Of a stretch of DNA of 64,000 nucleotides, positions 34,957 to 44,677 are shown in pieces. Numbering within the stretch: the first letter of the stretch is position 1; the number at the start of each line of letters is the position of its first letter. Origin of the DNA: Comamonas testosteroni (GTDB lineage Bacteria > Pseudomonadota > Gammaproteobacteria > Burkholderiales > Burkholderiaceae_C); assembly GCF_030505195.1 (NCBI RefSeq), contig NZ_CP129672.1, forward strand, positions 4,994,501 through 5,058,500, written 5' to 3'. The position numbers and the translations under genes were made by a program. The notes below the pieces were generated by a model that saw only the letters and a list, made by a program, of their open reading frames with translations, was not told the DNA's origin and made no database searches.

Positions 34957-35853
34957 TCAGGAGCGATCGTTCGCTGAAGGAAGTGTCGGTGCAAACGCCT
35001 GCAGCGGCTCCAGCGGGGGGAAGTCGCCGGCGCGCTTGGCCTGCATGGCACTCACGGCCTCCATGACATGGCGGTTGCTCCAGATGCCGCTCTGCACCCA
35101 GCCCATTTGCTGCAGCGAGTCGCTCACGCTGTGGTCGCGCGCGTAATTGATCACCTGCTTGCTGCCCCAGATGGCCACGGGCGGCTTGGCCGCAATCTCG
35201 CGCGCGCAGGCGAGAGCTGCGGTGACGGCGGCTTCGGGAGTCTCATAGACAGCATTGACCAGACCATGGCTGGCGGCCTCCTGGGCAGTCATGCGGCGGC
35301 CGGTGTAGGCCAGCTCCTTGACGATGCCCAGCGGCATCAGCTTGGGCAGGCGCTGCAGGCTGCCAAGGTCGGCGGTCATGCCGATATTGATCTCCTGCAC
35401 GCAGAAAAAGGACTCGGCGCTGGCATAGCGTATGCAGGCAGTGGCCACCAGATCCAGCCCTCCACCCACGCAGGCTCCCTGAATGGCGCAGATCACCGGC
35501 ATGCGCAGGGCTTCAATCTTGTTGAAGGTGGACTGCAACTGGGCCAGGGTGTCGATGATGGCGGCGCGGCCCTCTGGCGTGCGGTCATTGGGCGCAAAGT
35601 CGGGGTCGGCAAAGGTCTCAAGTGCCATGCCTGCGCAGAAATGCTTGCCCGTGCTGCTGATGACCAGGGCGCGCGACTGGCCGCTGCGCTGCAGCGTATC
35701 CAGCACCAGGTCCAGCTCCTGCCAGAATCTGGGGTTCAGGGTGTTGAAGGCATCGGGGCGGTTGAGCACCAGATGGGCGATATGGTCGACCAGGTCTAGG
35801 CGAAAGCTGCTCAGACCCGCGGTCAGCAAGGTGTCGTCAGAGATATGGGGCAT
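34957..35853 (-). CDS. Enoyl-CoA hydratase/isomerase, dienoyl-CoA isomerase type
   Basis: A 298-residue crotonase-fold enzyme. Seen: the oxyanion-hole strands KHFCAGMALETF and GACVGGGLDLVATA, then VQEINIGMTADLGSLQRLPK. The Glu of QE and the Asp of ADLG match the catalytic acids of delta3,5-delta2,4-dienoyl-CoA isomerase (ECH1), which moves double bonds during degradation of odd-position unsaturated acyl-CoAs, rather than the Glu pair of hydratases. It stands alone with a likely own promoter in 35854-36027. Confidence 0.88.
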   Translation of the reverse strand: MPHISDDTLLTAGLSSFRLDLVDHIAHLVLNRPDAFNTLNPRFWQELDLVLDTLQRSGQSRALVISSTGKHFCAGMALETFADPDFAPNDRTPEGRAAIIDTLAQLQSTFNKIEALRMPVICAIQGACVGGGLDLVATACIRYASAESFFCVQEINIGMTADLGSLQRLPKLMPLGIVKELAYTGRRMTAQEAASHGLVNAVYETPEAAVTAALACAREIAAKPPVAIWGSKQVINYARDHSVSDSLQQMGWVQSGIWSNRHVMEAVSAMQAKRAGDFPPLEPLQAFAPTLPSANDRS

Positions 35854-36027
35854 GCCGGCATGGTGTCTTGCGGCATCGGCCGGGCCAGTCGCACTCGCGA
35901 CTGCAGACAGAAGAATCGGGCTGGGTCAAACCCGCAGTGCCAGCCGTTCCTTTCTGGGTGCAATGGAGCGGCTGGCAGAGAAGCTGGTGAAGAGCCGGAT
36001 GCTGTGTTCCAGCAACTTCGACCAGGA

Positions 36028-37602
36028 TCAGGCAGTCAGGGCTGGCGCTCTGTCCGCAGTATGGACCTTGAACACGGCCACCATGCCGGTCAGGCGCTGG
36101 GCCTGGTCGCTCAAAGAGACAGCGGCAGCCGTGGATTCTTCAACCAGGGCAGCATTTTGCTGCGTCATCTGATCCAGGTTGGTCACGGCCTGGTTGACCT
36201 GGCTGATACCGTCATGTTGCTCCATGGCCGAAGCACTGATCTCGCCAATCATGTCCGAGACCTTGCTCACGCTGCTGACGATTTCCTCCATCACGCGGCC
36301 CGCCTGGGAGACCTGGCTGGCGCCTTCCTGGGCGGCGTCCACGGAAGTGGTGATGAGCGCCTTGATCTCCTTGGCGGCCTCGGCGCTGCGGTGGGCCAGG
36401 GCGCGTACCTCGCCGGCGACCACGGCAAATCCTCTGCCTTGCTCGCCGGCACGGGCGGCCTCGACAGCCGCGTTGAGGGCCAGGATATTGGTCTGGAAGG
36501 CAATCGAGTCGATCACGCCGATGATGTCGGAGATGCGGTGTGCGCTATCGCTGATGCGCCCCATGCTGCTGACCACGGACTGCACCACATGGCCACCGCG
36601 CTGAGCCACCTGTGCGGCATTGCCTGCCAGGTGGTTGGCCTGACGGGCAGTGTCCGAGGCCTGGGCGACGGTGGCGGTCAGCTGCTCCATGCTGGCCGCA
36701 GTTTCCTCGAGATTGGCTGCAGTCTGCTCGGTGCGTGCGGACAGGTCGTGGTTGCCAGTGGCAATTTCGGACGAGGCGGTGCTGATGGAGTGCACGCTGG
36801 TGCGTACATCGCTCACCAGGCTGCGTAGCTGGGCCGCCATGGTCGAGACGGAGCTGAGCAGGTGGCCGAACTCGTCATGGCGGTCGTTGCCGGCGGTCAC
36901 CGTGAGATCGCCCTGCGCAATGGCCTGGGTCAACTCCACGGCTTCGTTCAGAGGTTGGGTGATGGAGCGGGTGAGGGCCAGCGCCAGGCCCAGAGCGGCC
37001 GTCAGCACAAGAGCCTGTACTGCCCATGAAAGCCAGATCGCTTTTTGGTGGTCTTGCTGCAGCTGAAGGCTGGCGGCGTCGCGCTGCTGCTCCTGCAGCT
37101 TCACAAAGCTCTGCAGCGAATCGACATAGCGGGCAATGGCACCCAGATATTGCAGGCGGATGAAGTCGCGCATGGCTTCGATATCGCCGGTCAGCTTGAT
37201 CTCCCGCGCCTGCTTGTTCAGCGCCAGAACTTCGGCGCGCACGGCTGCAATTTTTTGCAGAGCGGCCTTGTCGGCGTCGCTTTGAGCCAGTTTGATGACC
37301 TGCGCCTGCAGTGCCCCATTGACGGCCACGCCTTCGCTGACACGCTCGTCCATGCGCTGGGTCAGTGCTTCGTCGGTGGTCATATTGCTGGTGAGCACGC
37401 GCTCGCCCGTGGTCTCGGTCGCACCTTTCCACTGCAGGGCGAGGTTGATGCGATTGTCATAGTCGGCCAGGGTCTGCATGCCGATTTGCAGGGCCTTGGT
37501 GGACGAGTGCTGGTTCCACAGCGAGACGGCCAGCATCATGGTCAGAAGCCCGCCCAAAGTGCACCACAGCTTGGTGGATACACGCCATTGATTGAATTGC
37601 AT
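36028..37602 (-). CDS. Methyl-accepting chemotaxis protein
   Basis: A 524-residue chemoreceptor. Membrane segment 1 is at about residues 10-30, a periplasmic helical domain (4HB_MCP style) reaches to about 190, membrane segment 2 follows, then HAMP ([20 protein letters not shown]) and the coiled coil. The hairpin tip is intact: [20 protein letters not shown] and [19 protein letters not shown]. Unlike the receptor at 11003 it lacks the C-terminal pentapeptide (ends [10 protein letters not shown]), so it should rely on other receptors for adaptation. Start is uncertain: ATG 37602, or an alternative 57 bases upstream (TTG 37659). Confidence 0.9.
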   Translation of the reverse strand: MQFNQWRVSTKLWCTLGGLLTMMLAVSLWNQHSSTKALQIGMQTLADYDNRINLALQWKGATETTGERVLTSNMTTDEALTQRMDERVSEGVAVNGALQAQVIKLAQSDADKAALQKIAAVRAEVLALNKQAREIKLTGDIEAMRDFIRLQYLGAIARYVDSLQSFVKLQEQQRDAASLQLQQDHQKAIWLSWAVQALVLTAALGLALALTRSITQPLNEAVELTQAIAQGDLTVTAGNDRHDEFGHLLSSVSTMAAQLRSLVSDVRTSVHSISTASSEIATGNHDLSARTEQTAANLEETAASMEQLTATVAQASDTARQANHLAGNAAQVAQRGGHVVQSVVSSMGRISDSAHRISDIIGVIDSIAFQTNILALNAAVEAARAGEQGRGFAVVAGEVRALAHRSAEAAKEIKALITTSVDAAQEGASQVSQAGRVMEEIVSSVSKVSDMIGEISASAMEQHDGISQVNQAVTNLDQMTQQNAALVEESTAAAVSLSDQAQRLTGMVAVFKVHTADRAPALTA

Positions 37603-37812
37603 TGGCTGAAAATTTGCAAAAGCACTGCCCGGCCGGAGCGAACTGGTGGTCTGCGGCAAGACCGGGCAGCGTGGTTAGCGTAGAGGAAGAAGCAGCTGTG
37701 CCTGCAGGCAGCAGCACATGTCCAAGAGTCTGGCGGCAGGCACCAGGAGCTGGATTTATTATGTATCGACATAATGAGTGCAGCCTTGAGGATTTTCTCT
37801 GCTGCGACCATG

Positions 37813-37835
37813 AAAAAGGCCTGCTGACGCAGGCC
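37813..37835 (-). terminator. Intrinsic terminator of the HerA-like gene
   Basis: On the minus strand GGCCTGC-GTCA-GCAGGCC is followed by TTTTTC. It starts 26 bases after the stop of the ATPase gene. Confidence 0.85.
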
Positions 37836-37860
37836 CTTGGAGCGAGTGAGTGCGTTGGAA

Positions 37861-39396
37861 TCAGCGCTTTTTGTTGCCCAGAATGCCGCCCAGCACGCCG
37901 CGCAGAATCTCCTTGCCCAGGCTGTTGCCCACGGTGCGCACCGTGGACTTGGCCATGGTCTGCACCAGACCGTCGTGCTGGCCGCCGCGCGGGCCGGTAC
38001 GCCCGAACAGCAGCTCCTTGAGCCCGTCCATCATGGAGTCGGTGGCGCTGGCTTGCTGGGCTGAGTCTGCCGCTCCGGCCGCGACAGGGGCGTCGCCGGG
38101 CTTGACAGGCGTTGCGCTCGCTGTGCGGTCGCGCAATATCTCGAAGGCCGATTCGCGGTCCACGGCTTTTTCATAGACGCCAGCGACCAGGGAACCATCG
38201 ATCAGGGCCTTGCGCTGCTCGGCCGTGATGGGGCCGAGCTGGCTGCCAGGCGGAATCACGAACACGCGCTCGGTCACGCTGGGGCGGCCTTTGTCGTCAA
38301 GGAAGCTGACCAGGGCCTCGCCCACGGCCAGCTCGGTGATGGCAGCGGCAATATCCAGGCCCGGGTTGGGGCGCATGGTGGAGGCGGCCGAGGCCACGGC
38401 CTTCTGGTCGCGTGGGGTGAACGCGCGCAAGGCATGCTGCACGCGGTTGCCCAGCTGCCCAAGCACGCTGTCGGGAACGTCCAGCGGATTCTGGGTGACG
38501 AAGTACACGCCCACGCCCTTGGAGCGAACCAGACGCACGACCAGCTCGATGCGCTCGATCAGCACCTTGGGCGCATCGTTGAACAGCAGGTGGGCCTCGT
38601 CGAAGAAAAACACCAGCTTGGGCTTCTCGGGGTCGCCGATCTCCGGCAACTGCTCGAACAGCTCGGACAGAAGCCAGAGCAAAAAAGTCGAGTACAGACG
38701 CGGCGCGTTCATCAGCTTGTCCGCCGCCAGCACGTTGATCACGCCCATGCCGTTGGCGTCGGTCTGCATCAGATCGTTGATGTCGAGCATGGGCTCGCCA
38801 AAGAACTTGTCGCCGCCTTGGCTTTCAATGCCCAGCAGTCCGCGCTGTATGGCGCCCACACTGGCCGAGCTGATGTTGCCGTACTGGGTGGTGAACTGCT
38901 TGGCGTTGTCGCCCACAAAGTTCAGCATGGCGCGCAGATCCTTGAGATCCAGCAGCAGCATGCCGTTGTCGTCGGCAATCTTGAACACCAGATTGAGCAC
39001 GCCCATCTGGGTTTCGTTCAGATTCAGCATGCGGCCGATCAGCAGCGGGCCCATGTCCGAGATGGTGGCGCGCACGGGATGGCCCTGCTCGCCGAACACA
39101 TCCCACAGCGTGGCGGGGCAGGCCAGGGGCTGGGGCAGGTCCAGGCCGCGATCCTTGAGCGATGCGGCCAGCTTGCCTTCGATCTTGCCGGCCTGGCTGA
39201 TGCCGCTGAGATCTCCTTTGACGTCGGCCATGAAGACCGGCACGCCGATTTGCGAGAAGCTTTCGGCCAGTTTTTGTAGCGTGACCGTCTTGCCGGTGCC
39301 GGTGGCGCCTGTAATCAGGCCATGCCGATTGGCCAGTCCGGGCAGCAGGACACATTCTGTGGCAGAGTGCTGGGCAATCAAAAGGGGTGAAGCCAT
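37861..39396 (-). CDS. HerA-like helicase/ATPase (DUF853, YjgR type)
   Basis: A 511-residue cytosolic P-loop ATPase of the DUF853/HerA-FtsK superfamily. Walker A is [14 protein letters not shown] (near residues 30-43), Walker B is [12 protein letters not shown], and the arginine-finger/sensor region has [21 protein letters not shown] conserved [17 protein letters not shown] follows Walker A. The C-terminal 90 residues are low-complexity with a final helix ([19 protein letters not shown]). The exact role is unknown; a hexameric DNA- or protein-remodelling motor is likely. GAGGAAA precedes ATG 39396. No NurA-type nuclease partner is near. Confidence 0.9.
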   Translation of the reverse strand: MASPLLIAQHSATECVLLPGLANRHGLITGATGTGKTVTLQKLAESFSQIGVPVFMADVKGDLSGISQAGKIEGKLAASLKDRGLDLPQPLACPATLWDVFGEQGHPVRATISDMGPLLIGRMLNLNETQMGVLNLVFKIADDNGMLLLDLKDLRAMLNFVGDNAKQFTTQYGNISSASVGAIQRGLLGIESQGGDKFFGEPMLDINDLMQTDANGMGVINVLAADKLMNAPRLYSTFLLWLLSELFEQLPEIGDPEKPKLVFFFDEAHLLFNDAPKVLIERIELVVRLVRSKGVGVYFVTQNPLDVPDSVLGQLGNRVQHALRAFTPRDQKAVASAASTMRPNPGLDIAAAITELAVGEALVSFLDDKGRPSVTERVFVIPPGSQLGPITAEQRKALIDGSLVAGVYEKAVDRESAFEILRDRTASATPVKPGDAPVAAGAADSAQQASATDSMMDGLKELLFGRTGPRGGQHDGLVQTMAKSTVRTVGNSLGKEILRGVLGGILGNKKR

Positions 39397-39476
39397 TTCG
39401 GGTTTCCTCTGGGGGGGCATGCAGTCAAAAGTAAAATCGCTCCCGCTAGGTTAAATCAAATATCAAAGGATTCCCT

Positions 39477-40196
39477 GTGGCAGGACACAGCAAATGGGCC
39501 AACATTCAGCACCGCAAGGGTCGCCAGGATGAAAAACGTGGCCGCATCTGGACGCGCATCATTCGTGAAATCATGGTTGCCGCCCGCCAAGGCGGCGGCG
39601 ATCTGAGTGCCAATCCACGTCTGCGTCTGGCAGTGGACAAGGCCAAGGCCGCCAATATGCCGGCCGACAATATCAAGCGCAATATCGACAAGGCCACGGG
39701 CAACCTCGACGGCGTGACCTATGAGGAAATCCGTTACGAAGGCTATGGCATCGGCGGCGCGGCCATCATTGTGGACACAATGACGGACAATCGTGTACGT
39801 ACGGTGGCCGATGTTCGCCATGCATTCAGCAAGTACGGTGGCAATATGGGCACCGAAGGCTCGGTGGCCTTCCAGTTCAAGCACGTGGGTCAGATCATGT
39901 TCGCCCCCGGCACAGACGAAGAAAAAGTCATGGAGATCGCTCTGGAGGCTGGCGCCGACGATGTGATCACCGATGACGAAGGTGGCATCGAGGTGCTGAC
40001 GGCCCCCGGCGACTTTGAAGCCGTGCGTGATGTACTGCAGGCCGCCGGCTTTACCGCCGACATGGCCGAGGTGACCATGCGCCCCGAAAATACAATCGCT
40101 CTCGAAGGCGATGATGCAGCTCGCATGCAGAAGCTGCTGGACATGATTGAAGACTTGGATGACGTTCAGGACGTCTACCACAACGCAGAACTATGA
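39477..40196 (+). CDS. yebC: YebC/PmpR-family protein, canonical
   Basis: A 239-residue protein with the canonical N-terminus [40 protein letters not shown], the [17 protein letters not shown] loop and the acidic C-terminal domain ending [11 protein letters not shown]. It starts with GTG at 39477, AAAGGA 6 bases upstream. Canonical YebC proteins are reported as transcription regulators and as translation factors for proline-rich stretches. It overlaps purD by four bases (ATGA), so the two are coupled. A diverged YeeN-type paralogue is at 27225. Confidence 0.95.
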   Translation: MAGHSKWANIQHRKGRQDEKRGRIWTRIIREIMVAARQGGGDLSANPRLRLAVDKAKAANMPADNIKRNIDKATGNLDGVTYEEIRYEGYGIGGAAIIVDTMTDNRVRTVADVRHAFSKYGGNMGTEGSVAFQFKHVGQIMFAPGTDEEKVMEIALEAGADDVITDDEGGIEVLTAPGDFEAVRDVLQAAGFTADMAEVTMRPENTIALEGDDAARMQKLLDMIEDLDDVQDVYHNAEL

Positions 40197-41485
40197 AAAT
40201 TCTTGTGATTGGCGGCGGTGGCCGTGAGCACGCTCTGGCGTGGAAGTTGGCCGAATCGCCCAAGGCGACCAAGGTCTATGTGGCTCCCGGTAACGGTGGC
40301 ACTGCCCTGGCTGGCGGCAAGCTGGAGAACCTCAACATCACCGATGTGAAGGCTCTGCGCGAATGGGCCCAGGCCGAAAAAATTGTCGTGACCGTGGTTG
40401 GGCCCGAGGCTCCGCTGGCGTCCGGCGTGGTCGATGAGTTCCGTGCCCACGGACTCAAGGTCTTTGGCCCGACCAAGGCTGCAGCGCAGCTGGAGTCCTC
40501 CAAGGCCTTCTCCAAGGACTTCATGGCGCGCCACAGCATCCCCACGGCGCAATATGAAACCTTCACCGACGCCGTCGCGGCCCACGCCTATGTGGATCGC
40601 CTGGGCGCTCCCATCGTCATCAAGGCCGACGGCCTGGCTGCCGGCAAGGGGGTGGTGGTGGCCATGTCGCTGCATGAAGCCCACGATGCCGTGGACTTCA
40701 TGCTGGTGGACAACAAGTACGGTGTCCAGCACAACGAAGGCGGTGCACGCGTCGTGATCGAGGAGTTCCTCGAAGGCGAGGAAGCCAGCTTCATCGTGCT
40801 GTGCGACGGCAAGAACGTGCTGGCGCTGGCGACCAGCCAGGATCACAAGCGTCTCAAGGATGGCGACCAGGGCCCCAATACCGGCGGCATGGGCGCTTAT
40901 TCGCCTGCGCCCGTGGTGACGGCCGATGTGCATGCCCGCGCCATGCGCGAGATCATCCTGCCCACCATCCGTGGCATGGAAAAAGACGGCGTGCCCTACA
41001 CCGGCTTCCTGTATGCAGGTCTGATGATCGACAAGGCCGGGCATCTCAAGACGCTGGAGTTTAACTGCCGCATGGGCGATCCGGAAACCCAGCCCATCAT
41101 GATGCGTCTGAAGAGTGATCTGGTGGACGTGATGGTGGCAGCCTGCGAAGGCAAGCTGGATCAGCTGGAGCTGCAGTGGGACCGTCGTACCGCACTGGGC
41201 GTGGTCATGGCTGCCGCCGGCTACCCCGAAAACCCGCGCAAGGGCGATGCCATCACAGGGCTGCCCGCCGCAGCCGACGATGCCATGGTCTTCCATGCCG
41301 GCACCCAGCTGGGCGATGACGGACAGCCCGTGACCAGCGGTGGTCGCGTGCTGTGTGTGACCGTGCTGGCCGACAGTGTCAAGCAGGCGCAGCAGAAGGT
41401 GTATGACGTGGCACGTGGCATCCATTTCGATGGAGCCCAGTATCGCCGCGACATCGGCTTCCGCGCCGTCAAGAAAGCCGACTGA
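40193..41485 (+). CDS. purD: Phosphoribosylamine-glycine ligase (GAR synthetase)
   Basis: A 430-residue ATP-grasp enzyme of purine synthesis, converting phosphoribosylamine and glycine to GAR. Seen: [35 protein letters not shown], the ATP-grasp [37 protein letters not shown] and [19 protein letters not shown]. Length normal. It overlaps yebC by 4 bases and hemF by 1 base (TGATG), forming a three-gene unit closed by a terminator-like hairpin after hemF. Confidence 0.97.
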   Translation: MKILVIGGGGREHALAWKLAESPKATKVYVAPGNGGTALAGGKLENLNITDVKALREWAQAEKIVVTVVGPEAPLASGVVDEFRAHGLKVFGPTKAAAQLESSKAFSKDFMARHSIPTAQYETFTDAVAAHAYVDRLGAPIVIKADGLAAGKGVVVAMSLHEAHDAVDFMLVDNKYGVQHNEGGARVVIEEFLEGEEASFIVLCDGKNVLALATSQDHKRLKDGDQGPNTGGMGAYSPAPVVTADVHARAMREIILPTIRGMEKDGVPYTGFLYAGLMIDKAGHLKTLEFNCRMGDPETQPIMMRLKSDLVDVMVAACEGKLDQLELQWDRRTALGVVMAAAGYPENPRKGDAITGLPAAADDAMVFHAGTQLGDDGQPVTSGGRVLCVTVLADSVKQAQQKVYDVARGIHFDGAQYRRDIGFRAVKKAD

Positions 41486-42438
41486 TGATCCAGGCATCCT
41501 CATCTTCTGTGGCTGATCAGCTGCCTGCGGCCGAGGTGCGTGAGTACCTGATGGGTCTGCAGACCCGTATCACCGAGGCGCTGGAAGCGATCGAAGGCGA
41601 GGGTGGTGCGCGTTTTCTGGCAGACGCCTGGCACAAGGAGCCGGGCGAAAAGCTGCAAGGCAACGGCGTCACCAAGATCATGGAGGGCGGGCGCGTGTTC
41701 GAGCGTGCAGGCTGCGGTTTCTCGCATGTGCGCGGGCCGCAGCTGCCGCCTTCGGCCACACAGCACCGGCCCGAGCTGGCGGGTGCGCCGTTCGAGGCCA
41801 TGGGCGTGTCGCTGGTATTTCACCCGCGCAATCCCCTGGTACCCACGGTGCACATGAATGTGCGCATGATCTCGGCCGGCCATGAGGGGCAGTCCAAGAC
41901 CTGCTGGTTTGGCGGCGGCATGGATTTGACGCCAGTCTATGGCTTTGAAGAAGATGCCGTGCATTTCCATCAGGCCTGCCACGATGCGCTGGCACCATTT
42001 GGCGAGCCGCTGTACCCGCGTTTCAAGCAATGGTGTGACGAGTACTTCTTTCTCAAGCATCGCAACGAGCAGCGCGGCATCGGCGGTATCTTCTTCGATG
42101 ATTTCAGTGAATTGGGTCAGCAGCAGAGCTTTGCCATGCTGCGCTCGGTGGGCGATGCCTTTCTGAAGGCCTATCTGCCCATCGTGGAGCGACGCAAGAA
42201 TTTGCCTTACACCCAGCAGCAGGTGGACTTTCAGCGATACCGCCGTGGGCGCTATGTGGAGTTCAATCTGGTCTGGGACCGCGGCACGCATTTCGGCCTG
42301 CAGTCCGGCGGCCGTACCGAATCCATTTTGCTGTCCATGCCGCCCCATGCGGACTGGAGCTATCAGCGCGAGGATGCACCGGGTACCCCTGAGCGTGATT
42401 TGCTGGATAAATTCCTGATTCGCCGCGACTGGCTGTAA
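41485..42438 (+). CDS. hemF: Oxygen-dependent coproporphyrinogen III oxidase
   Basis: A 317-residue cytosolic haem-synthesis enzyme that oxidatively decarboxylates coproporphyrinogen III to protoporphyrinogen IX. Seen: [20 protein letters not shown], the conserved [10 protein letters not shown] (His), [29 protein letters not shown] and [20 protein letters not shown]. Length typical. The ATG shares a base with the purD stop codon. In many relatives nadD follows here; instead a hairpin and a 229-base gap separate hemF from rsfS. Confidence 0.97.
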   Translation: MIQASSSSVADQLPAAEVREYLMGLQTRITEALEAIEGEGGARFLADAWHKEPGEKLQGNGVTKIMEGGRVFERAGCGFSHVRGPQLPPSATQHRPELAGAPFEAMGVSLVFHPRNPLVPTVHMNVRMISAGHEGQSKTCWFGGGMDLTPVYGFEEDAVHFHQACHDALAPFGEPLYPRFKQWCDEYFFLKHRNEQRGIGGIFFDDFSELGQQQSFAMLRSVGDAFLKAYLPIVERRKNLPYTQQQVDFQRYRRGRYVEFNLVWDRGTHFGLQSGGRTESILLSMPPHADWSYQREDAPGTPERDLLDKFLIRRDWL

Positions 42439-42446
42439 TCAGTCTG

Positions 42447-42493
42447 TTTCCTTGCCGGCAGCGCATAAAGCCCTGTCAGCAAGGAAATTTTTT
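42447..42493 (+). terminator. Terminator-like hairpin after hemF
   Basis: TTTCCTTGC pairs with GCAAGGAAA across a 23-base loop, followed at once by six Ts. The long loop lowers confidence. The remaining gap to rsfS (42494-42667) holds no gene that I can see. Confidence 0.55.
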
Positions 42494-42667
42494 GAAAACT
42501 ATAATTTCCATAGCTGGATGCGCGCTATCGACTGGCGCGTCAACCTTTTTCAATGCGTGAAGAGCACAGGTCTTAGGGGCCTGAACGCAGACGCTAACCC
42601 AGCCCTGATACGGGTGTGGCGCAGCACACGCTATATTGATCCCATCATTTACTGATTCCATCGCCTG

Positions 42668-43345
42668 ATGACCACCTCCACCAAATCGGATTCCGCAGCC
42701 AAGCGCGACGTCACCAAACTCCAGCGAGCCATTGTTGACGGCCTCGAAGACGTCAAGGCCCCCGACATCCAGGTGTTCAACACCGAAGCACTGTCGCCGC
42801 TGTTCGAGCGCGTGATCGTGGCCTCGGGTACTTCCAACCGCCAGACCAAGGCACTTGCCTCCAGCGTGCGTGAAGCCGTCAAGGAAGCAGGGTTTCCCGT
42901 GCCCCGCCAGGAAGGTGAGCAAAACGGTGAATGGATCATCGTGGACTGCGGCTCGGTGGTCTGCCACATCATGCAGCCGGCCATCCGCCAGTACTACCGC
43001 CTGGAAGAAATCTGGGGCGAGACACCGGTGCGTATGAAGATCGGTGCCGCCAAGCCCAAGCCCGCCGAAGTGGCCGCCAAGAAGCTGGCTGCCAAGCTGG
43101 CCGTGGAAAAGGCTGCTGCGGAAAACACCGTGGTCGCGAAAAAGCCTGCCGCCAAGAAGGCTGCGGCCAAGAAGCCTGCCACCAAGACGACTGCCGGTGC
43201 CAAGCCTGCAGCCAAGAAGTCTGCTGCCAAGTCCGCCGCTGCCAAGACGGTCAAGACCGTGATCGTCAAGCCCAGCACGCCCCGTACTGCCAAGCCGGTT
43301 GCGGCCAAACCCGCAGCCAAGCGTGCTCCCCGCGCCAAGGCCTAA
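42668..43345 (+). CDS. rsfS: Ribosomal silencing factor RsfS with histone H1-like C-terminal tail
   Basis: A 225-residue protein; RsfS is usually about 105-130 residues. Residues 1-125 are the RsfS/Iojap domain, which binds ribosomal protein uL14 and blocks subunit joining in starvation (DGLEDVKAPDIQVFNTEALS, RVIVASGTSNRQTKALA, GEWIIVDCGSVVCHIM). The remaining ~100 residues are almost only Lys, Ala, Pro, Thr and Val in AKKPAAKK-like repeats, as in bacterial histone H1-like proteins. Such a strongly basic tail would add RNA or DNA binding (inference). It is followed by rlmH with no gap. Confidence 0.93.
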   Translation: MTTSTKSDSAAKRDVTKLQRAIVDGLEDVKAPDIQVFNTEALSPLFERVIVASGTSNRQTKALASSVREAVKEAGFPVPRQEGEQNGEWIIVDCGSVVCHIMQPAIRQYYRLEEIWGETPVRMKIGAAKPKPAEVAAKKLAAKLAVEKAAAENTVVAKKPAAKKAAAKKPATKTTAGAKPAAKKSAAKSAAAKTVKTVIVKPSTPRTAKPVAAKPAAKRAPRAKA

Positions 43346-43813
43346 ATGAAGTTGACCATCGTGGCTGTAGGCCTGCATGTGCCCGATTGGGCGCAGACGG
43401 CCTACGACGATTACGCCAAGCGCTTTCCACCCGAACTCAAGGTCGAACTCAAGGCCGTCAAGACCGAGCCGCGCGGCTCCAAGACGCTGGAGACCTTGTA
43501 TGCGGCAGAGCGCAAGCGTATCGAAGCCGCCATTCCCAGAGGCACCCGCATCGTGGTCCTCGACGAGCGCGGAACCAATCTGACCACCAAGGCGCTGGCC
43601 CAGCGTCTCAAGGGCTGGCAGCTAGAGAGCGATGATGTGGCCCTGGTCATCGGCGGACCCGACGGGCTGGACCCCGAGTTCAAGGCCTCGGCACATGAGC
43701 GCATCCGTCTCTCCGACCTGACCCTGCCGCATGCCATGGTGCGCGTGCTGCTGATCGAGCAGCTCTACCGCGCCTGGTCGGTCAATGCCGGCCATCCCTA
43801 CCACCGCGAATAA
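43346..43813 (+). CDS. rlmH: 23S rRNA (pseudouridine1915-N3)-methyltransferase
   Basis: A 155-residue SPOUT methyltransferase that acts on pseudouridine 1915 of helix 69 in 70S ribosomes. Seen: [38 protein letters not shown], the knot [10 protein letters not shown] and the C-terminal [20 protein letters not shown] with NAGHPYHRE. Length is the same as in E. coli. The ATG follows the rsfS stop directly, as in the common rsfS-rlmH pair. Confidence 0.97.
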   Translation: MKLTIVAVGLHVPDWAQTAYDDYAKRFPPELKVELKAVKTEPRGSKTLETLYAAERKRIEAAIPRGTRIVVLDERGTNLTTKALAQRLKGWQLESDDVALVIGGPDGLDPEFKASAHERIRLSDLTLPHAMVRVLLIEQLYRAWSVNAGHPYHRE

Positions 43814-43861
43814 GCGCTTGTGATCGGACTCTGCGTGCAATTTCGCGCAGTGCGTGATACT

Positions 43862-43925
43862 ATGATTTTGATAGCCTGTTGCGCTTTATATATGGGCGCT
43901 AGAGGCCATTTTTAATCAAAATCAT
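43862..43925. repeat. Dispersed repeat copy B with 11-bp inverted ends
   Basis: ATGATTTTGAT at the left end and ATCAAAATCAT at the right end form a perfect inverted repeat around TAGCCTGTTGCGCTTTAT and GGCGCTAGAGGCCA. The right arm overlaps the maf start codon (ATG 43924). The element matches copy A at 19779-19836. Confidence 0.7.
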
Positions 43926-44538
43926 GGCGCCATTTCTCTATCTTGCATCCCAAAGTCCCCGCCGTCGTCAGCTGCTGGAGCAGTTGGGCGTAGCGCATGA
44001 GTTGCTGCTGCCCAATGCAGCCGGCGATATCGCCGAGGATGCCGAGGCCATAGAGGTCGAGCTGGCCGGGGAAGATCCCCATGACTATGTGCAGCGCGTG
44101 ACGGCCGGCAAGCTCGATGCGGCCGTGGCTCGCCATGCGCGGCGCGGTCTGCCGGCAGCGCCCATTCTGTGCTCCGACACCACCGTGGCACTGGGCAAGC
44201 AGATTCTGGGCAAGCCCGCCGATGCCGAAGACGCGCGACGCATCCTGCGTCTGCTCTCCGGGGCCGAACATGAGGTGCTGACCGCCGTGGCGCTGCAAAG
44301 CGGCGGGCGGCGTCTGCAGGCGCTGTCGGTATCCACCGTGCGCTTCGCGCCCATGACCGAGGCACAGATCGATGCCTATGTGGTCACGGGCGAGCCCATG
44401 GGCAAGGCCGGTGCCTATGGCATACAGGGCAGGGCGGCCGCGCATATTGCGCAGATCTGCGGCAGCTATTCAGCCATCATGGGCCTGCCCGTATACGAAA
44501 CTGCCGAGCTTTTGCGCCAGCTGGGCTGGCCGCTCTGA
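43924..44538 (+). CDS. maf: Maf-family nucleotide pyrophosphatase
   Basis: A 204-residue cytosolic house-cleaning NTP pyrophosphatase. Seen: [18 protein letters not shown] (substrate-binding SxRR motif), [36 protein letters not shown] and [16 protein letters not shown]. Members hydrolyse modified or canonical nucleotides (dTTP/UTP in the YhdE type, 7-methyl-GTP in the YceF type). This set of residues looks YhdE-like, with moderate confidence. No Shine-Dalgarno is seen at normal distance; the start codon is within the arm of an inverted repeat. The order rlmH-maf-rng is usual in beta-proteobacteria. Confidence 0.93.
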   Translation: MAPFLYLASQSPRRRQLLEQLGVAHELLLPNAAGDIAEDAEAIEVELAGEDPHDYVQRVTAGKLDAAVARHARRGLPAAPILCSDTTVALGKQILGKPADAEDARRILRLLSGAEHEVLTAVALQSGGRRLQALSVSTVRFAPMTEAQIDAYVVTGEPMGKAGAYGIQGRAAAHIAQICGSYSAIMGLPVYETAELLRQLGWPL

Positions 44539-44677
44539 ATCTTTGGCGCAATCGACACTCTGTTCTTGAGGCTTGCCCAAGGGAAGGTCTGCATGGCAGC
44601 TGTCTTGCGCCAGCCATGCGCGCGTCGCACACTGGGCGCAGCAAAAGCCAAGACATATCAAGAAAGAACGACAGTCA

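Noticed and set aside
40175..41503. A 442-codon minus-strand frame opposite purD
   Set aside because: A mirror of purD codon bias (His- and Gly-rich), without motifs.
42476..43378. A Gly/Leu-rich 300-codon minus-strand frame opposite rsfS
   Set aside because: It is the reverse reading of the AKK/PAA repeats in the rsfS tail.
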